From Alphaproteobacteria bacterium 65-37 (GTDB lineage Bacteria > Pseudomonadota > Alphaproteobacteria > Reyranellales > Reyranellaceae), in contig MKRV01000293.1 in the NCBI GenBank assembly GCA_001897995.1, forward strand, positions 1 through 48,150: a stretch of 48,150 nucleotides of DNA. The letters run 5' to 3'. The translations under genes were made by a program, and so were the position numbers. Positions 16,768 to 25,458 of this stretch are shown piece by piece (positions within the stretch are counted from its first letter, which is position 1; each line of letters begins with the position of its first letter). The notes under the pieces were generated by a model. That model made no database searches, had not been told where the DNA came from, and was given only the letters and a program-made list of their open reading frames with translations.

Positions 16768-17953
16768 GGCCGGCCGTCGACTGGCCGCGGATGGTCGCAA
16801 TGAGATGGCGACCGATCTGCGCCCAATCGAAGCAATCGGCACAGGCGGCATAGGCTTCCTGCTGCCGCCGATTGAGCTGTGGAAAATCATCGATCAGGGT
16901 CACGATGCCGTCGGCCAGCGCGCGGTGGCTGTCGAACAACCCGATGCTCTTACCGTCTTCCAGAGGCATCCCCGGCAGGGCCACGCGCATCGACAGGATG
17001 GGCAGCCGGTTGAAGGCGTAGTCGAGGCCCTTGAGCTTGAAGCCCCCCAGCAGGTCCGGCACCATCGCCAGGCGTGCGTTGGCCATGTAGGGGCCGACAT
17101 CGGGCACCGGCCCGAGAAAGTCGACCGACGGGAAGCGGCGACGCAACCCGGCCAAGTAGGCGGCCTCCGCCTGGCCGACGATCTGCAGTTCCACCCCTGC
17201 TTTTGCGAGGACTCCGGCTCCGGCTTCGAGAAAGGCTTCGAGGCTCACCCGCTTCGGCGGCCAGTCGAAGCTGCCGATCGCAATGGCGCGCCGGGGGACT
17301 GAACTGTCAATCGTTCGCGCCGAAACCCTCGGCCCGCCGTAGCCCGGCGGCAGGAAGGTGACGGAGCGGCCACGGCGGTCTGCGGCAAAGCGACGGCAAT
17401 CGTCCGGCGTGTTGGAGGTCAGCACGTCGGCCGCCGCGATCAGGCGCCGTTCGAGGCCGATCACTTTCAGCTGATCGATTTCCTTGATCAGGCGCTCGCG
17501 GCCGCTTGCGTCGTGGGCGATACGGCGGGCGACAGTGACCTCGTGATTGTGGGCGATGTAGACGATGCGCGGCACTCGCGCGGCCCGCCGGCGATGGCGC
17601 ATCACGCGCCCGAGCGCCCATCCGGCACAAATGCTGTCGAAAACGATCGCATCCCACAGTTGAGACGACAGGCACCGTTCGAGAGCGTCCACAATCTCGG
17701 GGCCCGTCCGCGTGGCCAGGGCCGGATCGGCGCTCAACAGGCGTTTCCAGGGCGTCCACACCTCTTCGCGGCCTAGTCGCCAGGCGATTCCGCGCCGATC
17801 GACCGGCAGCCGCTTGATCTCGGGCCGGGCCAATCCCACTATTGTCAGTTGTGCACCTGCGTCGCTCGCCGCTTCGATCAGGCCCTTGGAGTAGATGAGC
17901 TGACCGTTGGTTGCCGGCTCCGGGTCGGCGAGCGTGATCCACAGGCATTGCAT
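16697..17953 (-). CDS. Glycosyltransferase, GT4-like (GT-B fold)
   Basis: A 418-residue protein with two Rossmann-like halves. The N-terminus MQCLWITLADPEPATNGQ has the Asn-Gly acceptor-side loop of GT-B enzymes. The C-terminal half contains AIAIGSFDWPPKR, LQIVGQAEAAYLAGLRRR, VDFLGPVPDVGPYMANARLA and LGGFKLKGLDYAFNRLPIL, the donor-binding layout of family 4. The usual EGFGL/PxxE motif is replaced by LLGGFKLKGLDYAF, as in a divergent subgroup. The start is ATG 17953; eleven more codons are open upstream. It overlaps the convergent FkbM gene by 71 bp and is divergent from the CBS-aminotransferase, with a nested hairpin 31 bp upstream of its start. Donor and acceptor are unknown. Confidence 0.82.
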   Translation of the reverse strand: MQCLWITLADPEPATNGQLIYSKGLIEAASDAGAQLTIVGLARPEIKRLPVDRRGIAWRLGREEVWTPWKRLLSADPALATRTGPEIVDALERCLSSQLWDAIVFDSICAGWALGRVMRHRRRAARVPRIVYIAHNHEVTVARRIAHDASGRERLIKEIDQLKVIGLERRLIAAADVLTSNTPDDCRRFAADRRGRSVTFLPPGYGGPRVSARTIDSSVPRRAIAIGSFDWPPKRVSLEAFLEAGAGVLAKAGVELQIVGQAEAAYLAGLRRRFPSVDFLGPVPDVGPYMANARLAMVPDLLGGFKLKGLDYAFNRLPILSMRVALPGMPLEDGKSIGLFDSHRALADGIVTLIDDFPQLNRRQQEAYAACADCFDWAQIGRHLIATIRGQSTAGLTVERGAPKFGPASSEARLAAGK

Positions 17954-17983
17954 GCGGCGACGATGTCGTCCGGTCGCACCAGC

Positions 17984-18020
17984 CACCAGTGACTAAGCTG
18001 TGTCAGCTCAACCACTGGTG
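17984..18020. promoter_or_regulatory. Nested inverted repeat in divergent promoter region
   Basis: CACCAGTG at 17984-17991 pairs with CACTGGTG at 18013-18020. Inside, AGCTG at 17996-18000 pairs with CAGCT at 18004-18008 around TGT, leaving symmetric 4-base internal loops. The element lies in the 250-bp, unusually AT-rich gap between the glycosyltransferase and CBS-aminotransferase genes, 31 bp from the glycosyltransferase start. It could be a two-part operator or an RNA hairpin in the glycosyltransferase leader. No U-tract follows, so it is not a typical terminator. Confidence 0.5.
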
Positions 18021-18203
18021 TCGAGTACGAGAACACACCCCTCAAAATTATCCAATGAAATAAGACTGATATTGTCTTCGTGAAGTATGCAGCCCAGACA
18101 CAATCTGAACACTGGCGACTATCCATGGTAGCGACTTCAATGTCGCAGTCAGCCCAACAACCCGGGCGGCGCGAGGGGTGTGACTCGCGAAAGAGAGGAA
18201 AAA

Positions 18204-19640
18204 ATGGCGTTGGCCGTGCAGAGGGAAGCTGCGCTCGACCCTTCCTTCGTGTGCAACCGATCGGAAAGTGTTCTCTCCGTCATCGAGAAATGCCTGGACA
18301 ACGGATTGGGGCGTTGTCTGATCGTCGAAGACGATAATCGTTTGATTGGCCGCATATCGCTGGATGATATTCGTCATGCTCTGGTCGATGGCACGGCAAT
18401 TATCGACTCCACCCTCGGGTGGCATCTGCGAGATGCCGGTCCGACGGATGCAGCGCGGCATCTGCGCAACGACACCGAAGACGACATCCTGAAGCCCATC
18501 CTCGACGCCCGCGGCCGACTGACCGGTGTCGTGACGGACCGGTCGATGGCCCCGGTGCAGGTTGCCAAACCGCATCTGACGCATCGCGAATTCCGATCGG
18601 TGCTCGACGCCTTCATCTCGTGCTGGATCTCGAGCAAGGGTCCCTATGTCAGCAAGTTCGAAGACGAGTTCCGCAAGTTCATCGGCGTCGAGCATGGCAT
18701 TGCCGTTTCGAACGGCACCGTGGCCCTGCACCTCGCCCTGGTGGCGCTCGGTGTCGGACCGGGCGACGAAGTCATCGTGCCGGATCTTACATTCGCGGCA
18801 ACCATCAACGCCGTGCTCTATTGCGGTGCCACGCCGGTAATCGTCGACGTCGATCCCACGACCTGGTGCCTGACGCGCAAGCTCGTCGAAGGCGCCTGCA
18901 CGTCGCGCACCAAGGCGATCATCCCGGTGCACCTCTACGGGCGCCCGGCCGAGATCGGCCCGATCACGCGCTTCGCCAAGTCTCGCGGCATCGCCGTGAT
19001 CGAGGACTGCGCCGAGGCACACGGCGCCCGCTATGCCGGTCGGCCTGTTGGTCAGTTCGGCGACATCAACTGCTTCTCGTTCTACGCCAACAAGATCGTG
19101 ACGACCGGCGAAGGCGGCATGTGCTTGACCGACTCCGACGAACTCGCCAGCACCCTGCGCCTGCTGCGCGACCACGGCATGTCGCCGGACCGGTCCTACT
19201 GGCATGAGCGCGTCGGCTACAACTACCGCATCACCAATCTCCAGGCAGCGATCGGCGAATCGCAGCTCTGGCAGATCGAGACCACGCTGCGCCGCAATGC
19301 CAGTATTGCCGCGCACTATCGCGAGGCGCTGCGCGGTATCCCGGGCATTCGCTTCCCGCCCACCCTTCCCGACGAGTGCGATCCCGTCGTTTGGCTCGCC
19401 TGTGTACAGGTGCCGGCCGACAAGCGGTTGCCGATCATGCATGCCGCCTACCAGGCTGGAATCGAAATGCGGCCCTTCTTCCATCCGCTTTCGGCTCTGC
19501 CACCCTACAGCAAGTATGCCCGCGCTTGTCCCGTCAGCGATGAGCTCGCGGCAACCGGCATCAACTTGCCGACATCGAACGCCGTCGACGACCAGGTCGT
19601 CGCGCGCGTCGCCCGCGTGTTCCACGAAGTCCTTTCCTGA
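18204..19640 (+). CDS. CBS-domain / DegT-DnrJ-EryC1-StrS aminotransferase fusion
   Basis: A 478-residue protein, about 100 longer than ordinary DegT aminotransferases. Residues about 10-118 form a CBS pair: VIEKCLDNGLGRCLIVEDD with RLIGRISLDDIRHAL, then ILKPILDARGRLTGVVTDRS. Residues 126-478 form a PLP-dependent sugar aminotransferase with the cofactor-contacting IEDCAEAHGA (D268) and the Schiff-base Lys K297 in SFYANKIVTTGEGGM. These enzymes aminate keto-sugar nucleotides. ATG 18204 has AGAGAGG just upstream; a GTG at 18180 is possible. The FAD oxidoreductase follows by 8 bp. CBS pairs often bind adenosyl ligands, so allosteric control of amino-sugar synthesis is a reasonable inference. Confidence 0.9.
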   Translation: MALAVQREAALDPSFVCNRSESVLSVIEKCLDNGLGRCLIVEDDNRLIGRISLDDIRHALVDGTAIIDSTLGWHLRDAGPTDAARHLRNDTEDDILKPILDARGRLTGVVTDRSMAPVQVAKPHLTHREFRSVLDAFISCWISSKGPYVSKFEDEFRKFIGVEHGIAVSNGTVALHLALVALGVGPGDEVIVPDLTFAATINAVLYCGATPVIVDVDPTTWCLTRKLVEGACTSRTKAIIPVHLYGRPAEIGPITRFAKSRGIAVIEDCAEAHGARYAGRPVGQFGDINCFSFYANKIVTTGEGGMCLTDSDELASTLRLLRDHGMSPDRSYWHERVGYNYRITNLQAAIGESQLWQIETTLRRNASIAAHYREALRGIPGIRFPPTLPDECDPVVWLACVQVPADKRLPIMHAAYQAGIEMRPFFHPLSALPPYSKYARACPVSDELAATGINLPTSNAVDDQVVARVARVFHEVLS

Positions 19641-19648
19641 GATCGCCC

Positions 19649-21037
19649 ATGCCGACTTTATCCACAGTCATCATCGGCGGCGGCCCTGGCGGCCTGGGAC
19701 CGCTCGTCTGGGCCGCGCAGCAGGGATTGCTGCCGTCCTGGCTGGATCGCGGCGTCGCCGTGGTCGAGCGACAGGCGCATCTCGGTGGCACGCTGGGAAA
19801 GTTCGGCATCTATTCCGACTCGCTCGGCGGCTCGTATCTCGAATGCCTCGACTGGCCTGACCTGCCCGATGCGCTGCGCCGCCTGCGCGACGATCCGGTC
19901 ACCCACGAAATGGCGACCTATCGCGACAGCTTCCCGCCGCTCACACTCGTCGATCTCTTCATGCGCCGGATCGGCTCGGCGCTGGCGTCGATGTTCAACG
20001 GCCGGTCCTCGCTCTATCTCTCGACCGAGGCGCGCGCGGTGCGGTACTGCGAAGACGGCAGCGTGGCCGTGGACGTCGCTCGCGACGACGGCAACAGCCT
20101 CACCCTCTCGGCGCAATCGGCTGTCGTAGCGCTGGGCGGACGGCAGCACTGGCCGCAGATGGCACTCGCGCCGGAATTGCCCCTGAAGCTCAACCGGCCG
20201 CGGCATGTCATGCCTTCGGACCGGCTGCTCACGACGGACGGGCTGAAGCAGGCAAACATGCTGATCGCCGGCGCCGGCAACAGGCGTATCCTGATTCTCG
20301 GCGGGTCGCACAGCGCCTACGCCGTCGCCGGCGCGCTGCTCGAGCTGCCAGCCGCCGCAAATCTGGCGCCGGGCCAGATCGTCATCCTGCAACGCCGTGA
20401 ACCGCGCATCTTCTATCCCGATCACAATGCCGCCAGGGAAGACAGGTACGAGGTCGATATCGGCGACATCTGCCCACGCACCCAGCGCGTCAACCGCATG
20501 GGCGGCCTTCGCGGCTACGGCCGCGAGATGTGGCGCCGGATCACTGCCCGGCCGGGAATCCTGTCCGAACCACGGGTCGTCCGCCGGCCGCTGCTCAACC
20601 TGTCGACCGCCGAATTACAGGTCGAGATTCGCACCGCCGCCCTGGTCGTGCCCTGCTTCGGCTATCGCTCGGCGACCCTGCCGATCCTCGACAAGGATGG
20701 TACGGCGTTCAGGCTCAATGCCGAAATCGGCGGCGTCGCCGTCGGTGACGATTGCCGCCTGCTCACCGTCGACGGCCGGAGCCTTCCCAACCTGTTCGGC
20801 ATCGGTCTCGGCACGGGTTACAAACTGCCTGCCGGCATGGGCGGCGAACCGAATTTCGACGGTCAGGCCAACAGCCTCTGGCTCTACCAGAACGACATCG
20901 GTGCGGTGATCTATCGGGCCATCGACGGCCTGACGGGCGACCTAGCCACCAAGCCGTCGCCTGACCTCGTCGGGGATCGGCACCGATTTCAAGGAGCGGG
21001 CGTCGCCGTCCTTGCGGGCCCAGATGCGCGTCTCTGA
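19649..21037 (+). CDS. FAD/NAD(P)-binding oxidoreductase, function unknown
   Basis: A 462-residue flavoprotein. The FAD motif is VIIGGGPGGLG (residues 8-17), with VVE ending the second strand. A second nucleotide-binding motif, ILILGGSHSAYAVAGALL, lies near 214-231, and the C-terminal NLFGIGLGTGY has the Gly-Gly pattern that closes the FAD site. The layout resembles N-hydroxylating or class B flavin monooxygenases more than disulfide reductases, as no CxxxxC is present; this is only an impression. It starts 8 bp after the CBS-aminotransferase, so it probably oxidises or hydroxylates the same amino-sugar product. The last 96 bp overlap the convergent thioesterase gene, and the final 25 residues look unconserved. 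Confidence 0.8.
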   Translation: MPTLSTVIIGGGPGGLGPLVWAAQQGLLPSWLDRGVAVVERQAHLGGTLGKFGIYSDSLGGSYLECLDWPDLPDALRRLRDDPVTHEMATYRDSFPPLTLVDLFMRRIGSALASMFNGRSSLYLSTEARAVRYCEDGSVAVDVARDDGNSLTLSAQSAVVALGGRQHWPQMALAPELPLKLNRPRHVMPSDRLLTTDGLKQANMLIAGAGNRRILILGGSHSAYAVAGALLELPAAANLAPGQIVILQRREPRIFYPDHNAAREDRYEVDIGDICPRTQRVNRMGGLRGYGREMWRRITARPGILSEPRVVRRPLLNLSTAELQVEIRTAALVVPCFGYRSATLPILDKDGTAFRLNAEIGGVAVGDDCRLLTVDGRSLPNLFGIGLGTGYKLPAGMGGEPNFDGQANSLWLYQNDIGAVIYRAIDGLTGDLATKPSPDLVGDRHRFQGAGVAVLAGPDARL

Positions 21038-21361
21038 GCCCTCGGCGGCAACCTCGCCGGCGGCGTCGCGAAAGATGTGGCTGATCGAGAAGGAACTGCC
21101 GCCGAAACGCGCAACTTGGCTCTCGATCGTCAGCTTCTCTCCGTGCTGCGAGGGTCGGCGGAAGGAGCACTCCGCCCGCACCAGGGGTGTGCCCTCCTTC
21201 CATTGACCACTGCTGACGTCGTCGCGCTTCAGGCCGGCGGCGAGAAACAGGCGGTAGGTCGCCTGATCGCACCAGCGGAAGTAGGACGGATAGTAGACGA
21301 TGCCGGCGGGGTCGCAGTCGCCCCATTCGACCGTGATCTCGTATCGGCTGCTGAACGCCAT
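20942..21361 (-). CDS. Acyl-CoA thioesterase, 4-hydroxybenzoyl-CoA thioesterase type
   Basis: A 139-residue single hotdog-fold enzyme. The N-terminal segment VEWGDCDPAGIVYYPSYFRW is the 4-hydroxybenzoyl-CoA thioesterase active-site helix with catalytic Asp17. I chose ATG 21361, with GGAGG 9 bases upstream and 4 bp after the preceding stop; an ATG at 21388 would overlap the paaI-like gene further. It is the last gene of the DTW-iorA-iorB-paaI unit, where it would release aromatic or acyl acids from CoA. It ends 96 bp inside the convergent FAD oxidoreductase gene. Confidence 0.9.
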   Translation of the reverse strand: MAFSSRYEITVEWGDCDPAGIVYYPSYFRWCDQATYRLFLAAGLKRDDVSSGQWKEGTPLVRAECSFRRPSQHGEKLTIESQVARFGGSSFSISHIFRDAAGEVAAEGSETRIWARKDGDARSLKSVPIPDEVRRRLGG

Positions 21362-21365
21362 CTCG

Positions 21366-21767
21366 TCAGACCTCCACTGGCTTGCCACTGATCAGCGCCG
21401 TGCCGGTCATCGCCGCCACCAGCTTGCCGTCGGCACGCACGACGTCGATGCGATAGTTCGAGGTCTTGCTCGAGCGCGAAATCTCGACGGCGGTCGCCGT
21501 CAGGACGTCGCCGCCGCGAGCTGCCGCGCTATAGATCATGTGAGCGTCAATGCTGCCCGAGACGACGCCCTGCGAGTTGCAGGCGTAGCCGAACGCCGCA
21601 TCAGCCAGGGTGAATGTGAGGCCGCCATGGCCGACGCCGTTGAAGTTCAGGTGCCGCTCCTCGACGGTGACGCGTGTCACCGCCCGGCCCAGCGAGGCCT
21701 CGACCAGCTCAATGCCAAGGCCGCGCGCAAAGGTGTCGCGCCGGGCGAGTGCCGAAACGTCGATCAC
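21366..21767 (-). CDS. paaI: PaaI family hotdog thioesterase
   Basis: A 133-residue hotdog-fold thioesterase. The motif NFNGVGHGGLTFTLADAAFG contains the HGG oxyanion segment (47-49) and the catalytic Asp56 typical of PaaI, which hydrolyses ring-hydroxylated phenylacetyl-CoAs. The start overlaps the iorB stop by 4 bp (ATGA), so translation is coupled. Standing directly behind an arylpyruvate oxidoreductase, it is well placed to free arylacetyl-CoA products. No phenylacetate ring-epoxidation genes are in view, so the symbol denotes family, not full pathway. Confidence 0.9.
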   Translation of the reverse strand: MIDVSALARRDTFARGLGIELVEASLGRAVTRVTVEERHLNFNGVGHGGLTFTLADAAFGYACNSQGVVSGSIDAHMIYSAAARGGDVLTATAVEISRSSKTSNYRIDVVRADGKLVAAMTGTALISGKPVEV

Positions 21768-23293
21768 TCGGCGGCCTGGCGAAGCGGCGGGCTGGCCGAC
21801 GCGATGGCCGCCAGGGTCTTGGAAAGGGTCTCGCCCTCGGGATCGGCAAGCGCCGCAACGCGGGCATTGGCCACGGCGTCGACGGCGACCCGTGGCGCCA
21901 GCCGGCCGGCCAGCGCCGGTGCAATCACCTCGTCGGCGATGCGCCGGTAATTGCCGAGCCCGCGCTTGTAGGTATCGCCGTAGCCCTTGATGAGCCGCGC
22001 CAGCTCGGCGATCTCACGTGCCAGATCCAGGTTCAGCCGCGACGCAGCGCGGATCTGCTCCAGCCAGCGTTCGATTTCGGCCTGCTCTTCGACATAGCGG
22101 AAGGAATGCGGCCGCCACCAGCGCAGGCCCGCCACCAGCCGCAACCGCACAAAGCCCAGGATGGTCGTGGTCCGGACATGCATGGAGAAGTAGGTCTTGC
22201 CCAGCCGGCCGGTGCGTTCGCCCCAGGCCAGCAGGCGGCGCGCCAGCCCCGGCGGCAGAACCGCGGCGATTTCCTCGATGCCCGGCTTGAAATGCTCGGT
22301 GATGACCAGCGGCTCATGGTCCTTCGCTCGTACCTCGGCGCGGACCCGCATCACGCGTTCGGCCGAGGTCTTGGCCTGCGCCACGCGGATCACATCCTCG
22401 AAGGACATGCGCACGGCGAGATGGCGGGCCACCTCGCGCAACAGATCGCCCGCACCCGGCATCTGGCCCGACGCCTGTCCAACGGCCTGGATCGCGTCCA
22501 GGCGGTCGAGATAGAGCACGGCATAGCGGCGGTCCTGGTAGGACGCGAGCCGCCGAATCCCCTCCTCGACGATATCGAGGGCAGCAGCCGGAAAGGCGCG
22601 GCGCGCCCGCTCGATCAGATCCTCCACGCCTTGGGCGGCCGACTGGCGCTTGCGATGCTCGCGCACGGCCTGCTCGAGCTCACCGCGGGCATGGCCGCGC
22701 CCGAAGGCGAAAGCCGCGAGGTTGGTGTCGATCGACTTGCCGGCATGCCGGATCGCCGCCTCGAAGGCGCCGTCGGAGATCGGCAGCTTGCCCGATCCGG
22801 CCAGCGCGCCCAGCAGCACGGCATTGATCACACCTCCCGACTCCTCGGCGGCCTGGTCCATGTCGAACAGGATCTGCTGCTTGCTGCGCTCCTTCACGGC
22901 GCGCAGCAGGCGACCGACATCGAAGCTGCCGTCGCCCATGGCCATGCGTTCGCCGATCGCCAGCACGCGATGGGTCGAGGCGATCAGGGTCGTACGGTCG
23001 GGCGTCACGAACCCGTTGAAGATCATGCGGCCGGCCTCGAGCAGCTCCGTCGCCAGCGCCACGTCGACCTCGCCGATCGCCGGATTGAGCGCCAGCACCG
23101 AGGCCGCCACACCCGGCTTGGGCATCACTTCGAGATAGTAGGTCGTAGCGCCGGTCCGTTGGGCGACACCAGGAATCTGGGTCGTCTGCACGCCCAGCCC
23201 CTGCGCCTGCGCGGCCGACACGATCCAGTCGCACAGCACACCGCCGCCGTCCCCGCCCAGCGCGCCGATCAGGATGGTGACGGGCTCAGCCAC
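21764..23293 (-). CDS. iorB: Indolepyruvate oxidoreductase subunit beta (long form)
   Basis: A 509-residue protein. The N-terminal about 190 residues are the gamma-type 2-oxoacid oxidoreductase domain, starting ILIGALGGDGGGVL with the pyruvate-oxidoreductase PGVAQRTGATTYYLEVMP segment. The rest is the helical C-terminal extension (DUF6537-like, with TYFSMHVRTTTILGFVRLRL) found in the long bacterial form. With IorA it oxidatively decarboxylates indole-3-pyruvate and other arylpyruvates to aryl-acetyl-CoA, passing electrons to ferredoxin. It overlaps iorA by 8 bp and the paaI-like gene by 4 bp. Confidence 0.93.
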   Translation of the reverse strand: MAEPVTILIGALGGDGGGVLCDWIVSAAQAQGLGVQTTQIPGVAQRTGATTYYLEVMPKPGVAASVLALNPAIGEVDVALATELLEAGRMIFNGFVTPDRTTLIASTHRVLAIGERMAMGDGSFDVGRLLRAVKERSKQQILFDMDQAAEESGGVINAVLLGALAGSGKLPISDGAFEAAIRHAGKSIDTNLAAFAFGRGHARGELEQAVREHRKRQSAAQGVEDLIERARRAFPAAALDIVEEGIRRLASYQDRRYAVLYLDRLDAIQAVGQASGQMPGAGDLLREVARHLAVRMSFEDVIRVAQAKTSAERVMRVRAEVRAKDHEPLVITEHFKPGIEEIAAVLPPGLARRLLAWGERTGRLGKTYFSMHVRTTTILGFVRLRLVAGLRWWRPHSFRYVEEQAEIERWLEQIRAASRLNLDLAREIAELARLIKGYGDTYKRGLGNYRRIADEVIAPALAGRLAPRVAVDAVANARVAALADPEGETLSKTLAAIASASPPLRQAAE

Positions 23294-25442
23294 GCGCCAT
23301 CGCTCCGATCACGGCCGATCGCAGGCGCCACATCAGGCGGTCCCACCAGGTGGCGTTCTGGACGATTTCGGCCTTGTAGAAGGACGGGCAGAGCACGGCG
23401 GCATCGGCGACCTCACCGCACAGGCCGCAGCCGACACAGCCGTTGTTCACGTGCGCCACCGGATCGCTGCGCAGCGGATCGGGGCTGGGCTTCACGACCA
23501 GCGATGGGCAGCCCGAAAGCCGGATGCAGGAATGGTCGCCGGTGCAGACCTCGTCGTCGACGCCGTAGCGCGTCCGCACGACCCGTTCGCCGCGTTTGAG
23601 CTGGGCGGCGATCTGCGGCCGGATGCGGCGCTGGCGGGCGAGCTGGCACTCGCCATCGGCGACGATGACCTTCAGTCCCTTGTCGTCGGTGCTCATGGCC
23701 TCGCGCAAGGTCTTGAGCATGGTGCCGACATTGTAGGTGCGGATGGTCCGCAGCCAGCCGACGCCCATCGCCTTCAGGGTCGCGGCAATGTCCGACGTCG
23801 TCTCGCCGTCGCGGCGATTGCCCGAGGTGTTGGGAATGAACTGCGCGCCGGTCGCCGAAGTGTAGCCGTTCTGCATGATGACCAGCACCCGGTCACCGCG
23901 ATTGAACATCGAGGAGGCGACCCCGCTCAGCAGGCCGTTGTGCCAGAAGCCGCCGTCACCCATTACCGAGATGGTGCGCTTCTGCATCACCGGCGCCACC
24001 GCGCCGGCGGCGGCCAGCGACATGCCGAAGCCCAGGATCGAGTTGCCGAGATTGAACGGCGCCAAGGTCGCAAAGGAATGGCAGCCGATGTCGCTCGAGA
24101 TATGGACCTTGCCGACTTCGCGCTCGAGCAGCTTGATGGCCGAGAAGACCGGACGCTCAGGGCAGCCGACACAGAAGCCCGGCGGCCTGAGCGGCAGCGG
24201 TCCGCCCAGCAGGCGCTGCGCTTCGGCGCGACCGGCGCGGGCGGCCTCGAAGCGCTGGCGGGGGCCGTCGAGGTCGATGTCGTTGGCCGATTGCGCGAAG
24301 AATTTCAGCAGCCCGTCGGTCACCACCTCGGCGGTGTATTCGCCGGCCATCGGCAGGACATCCTTGCCGTAGATCCGGGTATCGATGTCGCGCTTGCGCA
24401 GGAGCGCATGGATGGCCTGCTCTAGGTAGTCGGGCGCCCCTTCCTCGACGATCAGGACGGCGCGCTTGCCCTTGCAGAAGTCGGCGATCTGGTCCGGCAC
24501 CAGCGGATGGGTGACATTCAGCACCAAGGTCGGGATCTTGTTCTCGAGCTCCAGGCGGTCGAGCCCGCGCACCAGGACATTGGTGATGCCGCCCTGGACG
24601 ATGATGCCGAGGTCGGACCGCTCGCCCGCCAGGAATTCGTTCAGACCGTGCTCGACGATGAAACGCTCGGCGGCCGGCTGCCGCACCTCGACCTTGATCT
24701 TCTCGTGCACATAGGTCGACGGCGGATGGGAGATGCGGTCGTAATTGTGCAGCGCAGGATTGGCGAGACGCTGGTTGCGCGAAATGGCCGGCGGCTTGTT
24801 GTCCTTGGCGACGAACTCGCCCGTGACATGGCAGGCGCGGATGCGCAGCTCCATCATCACCGGCGTATTGGTGGCTTCCGACAGCTCGAAAGCCTTCTCG
24901 GTGCAGCGCACGATCGAGGGCAGGTTGGGCCGCGGATCCATCAGCCAGAGCGACGACTTCAGGGCGTAGGCATGGGCCCGTTCCTGGATGATCGACGCTC
25001 CCTCGCCGTAATCCTCGCCGACCACGATCAGCGCCCCGCCGATCACCCCAGGCGAAGCGAGATTGGACAGTGCATCGGCGGCCACGTTGGTGCCGACGAT
25101 CGACTTCCAGGTGACGCAGCCACGGATCGGATAGTTGATCGAGGCGCCGAGCAGCGCCGCGGCCGAGGATTCGTTGGTGCAGGTCTCGAGGTGAACGCCG
25201 AGCTCGTCAAGCAGGTCTTGCGATTCGACCAGGACGTCGACCAGATGCGAGACGGGCGCCCCCTGATAGCCGCCGACATAGGCCACGCCCGACTGCAGGA
25301 TTGCCTTGGTGACGGCAAGGATCCCCTCACCCCGGAAGACCTCACCCTCCCCCAGGCGCAGGGCCCGCACTTCCTCGGTAAAGGAGCGCTCCGGATTGGT
25401 GCGCTGGGCGACGGGAAGCTGGGCGGCCGGCTGGTCGAGCAT
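23286..25442 (-). CDS. iorA: Indolepyruvate ferredoxin oxidoreductase subunit alpha
   Basis: A 718-residue thiamine-diphosphate enzyme. The N-terminal pyrimidine-binding domain has GYQGAPVSHLVD and TNESSAAALLGAS; the TPP-binding domain has GDGGFWHNGLLSG with NGYTSATG. The C-terminus has Cys residues for two iron-sulfur clusters: C633, C639 and C645 in CTGDHSCIRLSGCP, then C669, C672, C675 and C685 in CVGCGLC...CP. The start is taken as ATG 25442 (MLDQPAAQLPVAQ), where the family N-terminus begins, although the frame is open upstream to 25709 within the DTW gene. No Shine-Dalgarno is visible. It degrades aromatic amino acids after transamination. Confidence 0.93.
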   Translation of the reverse strand: MLDQPAAQLPVAQRTNPERSFTEEVRALRLGEGEVFRGEGILAVTKAILQSGVAYVGGYQGAPVSHLVDVLVESQDLLDELGVHLETCTNESSAAALLGASINYPIRGCVTWKSIVGTNVAADALSNLASPGVIGGALIVVGEDYGEGASIIQERAHAYALKSSLWLMDPRPNLPSIVRCTEKAFELSEATNTPVMMELRIRACHVTGEFVAKDNKPPAISRNQRLANPALHNYDRISHPPSTYVHEKIKVEVRQPAAERFIVEHGLNEFLAGERSDLGIIVQGGITNVLVRGLDRLELENKIPTLVLNVTHPLVPDQIADFCKGKRAVLIVEEGAPDYLEQAIHALLRKRDIDTRIYGKDVLPMAGEYTAEVVTDGLLKFFAQSANDIDLDGPRQRFEAARAGRAEAQRLLGGPLPLRPPGFCVGCPERPVFSAIKLLEREVGKVHISSDIGCHSFATLAPFNLGNSILGFGMSLAAAGAVAPVMQKRTISVMGDGGFWHNGLLSGVASSMFNRGDRVLVIMQNGYTSATGAQFIPNTSGNRRDGETTSDIAATLKAMGVGWLRTIRTYNVGTMLKTLREAMSTDDKGLKVIVADGECQLARQRRIRPQIAAQLKRGERVVRTRYGVDDEVCTGDHSCIRLSGCPSLVVKPSPDPLRSDPVAHVNNGCVGCGLCGEVADAAVLCPSFYKAEIVQNATWWDRLMWRLRSAVIGAMARG

Positions 25443-25458
25443 GGAACGAGTATAGGCA

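Noticed and set aside
18048..19625. 525-codon open frame antisense to the CBS-aminotransferase
   Set aside because: No motifs, and it runs through the AT-rich promoter region; the plus strand carries the PLP Lys motif.
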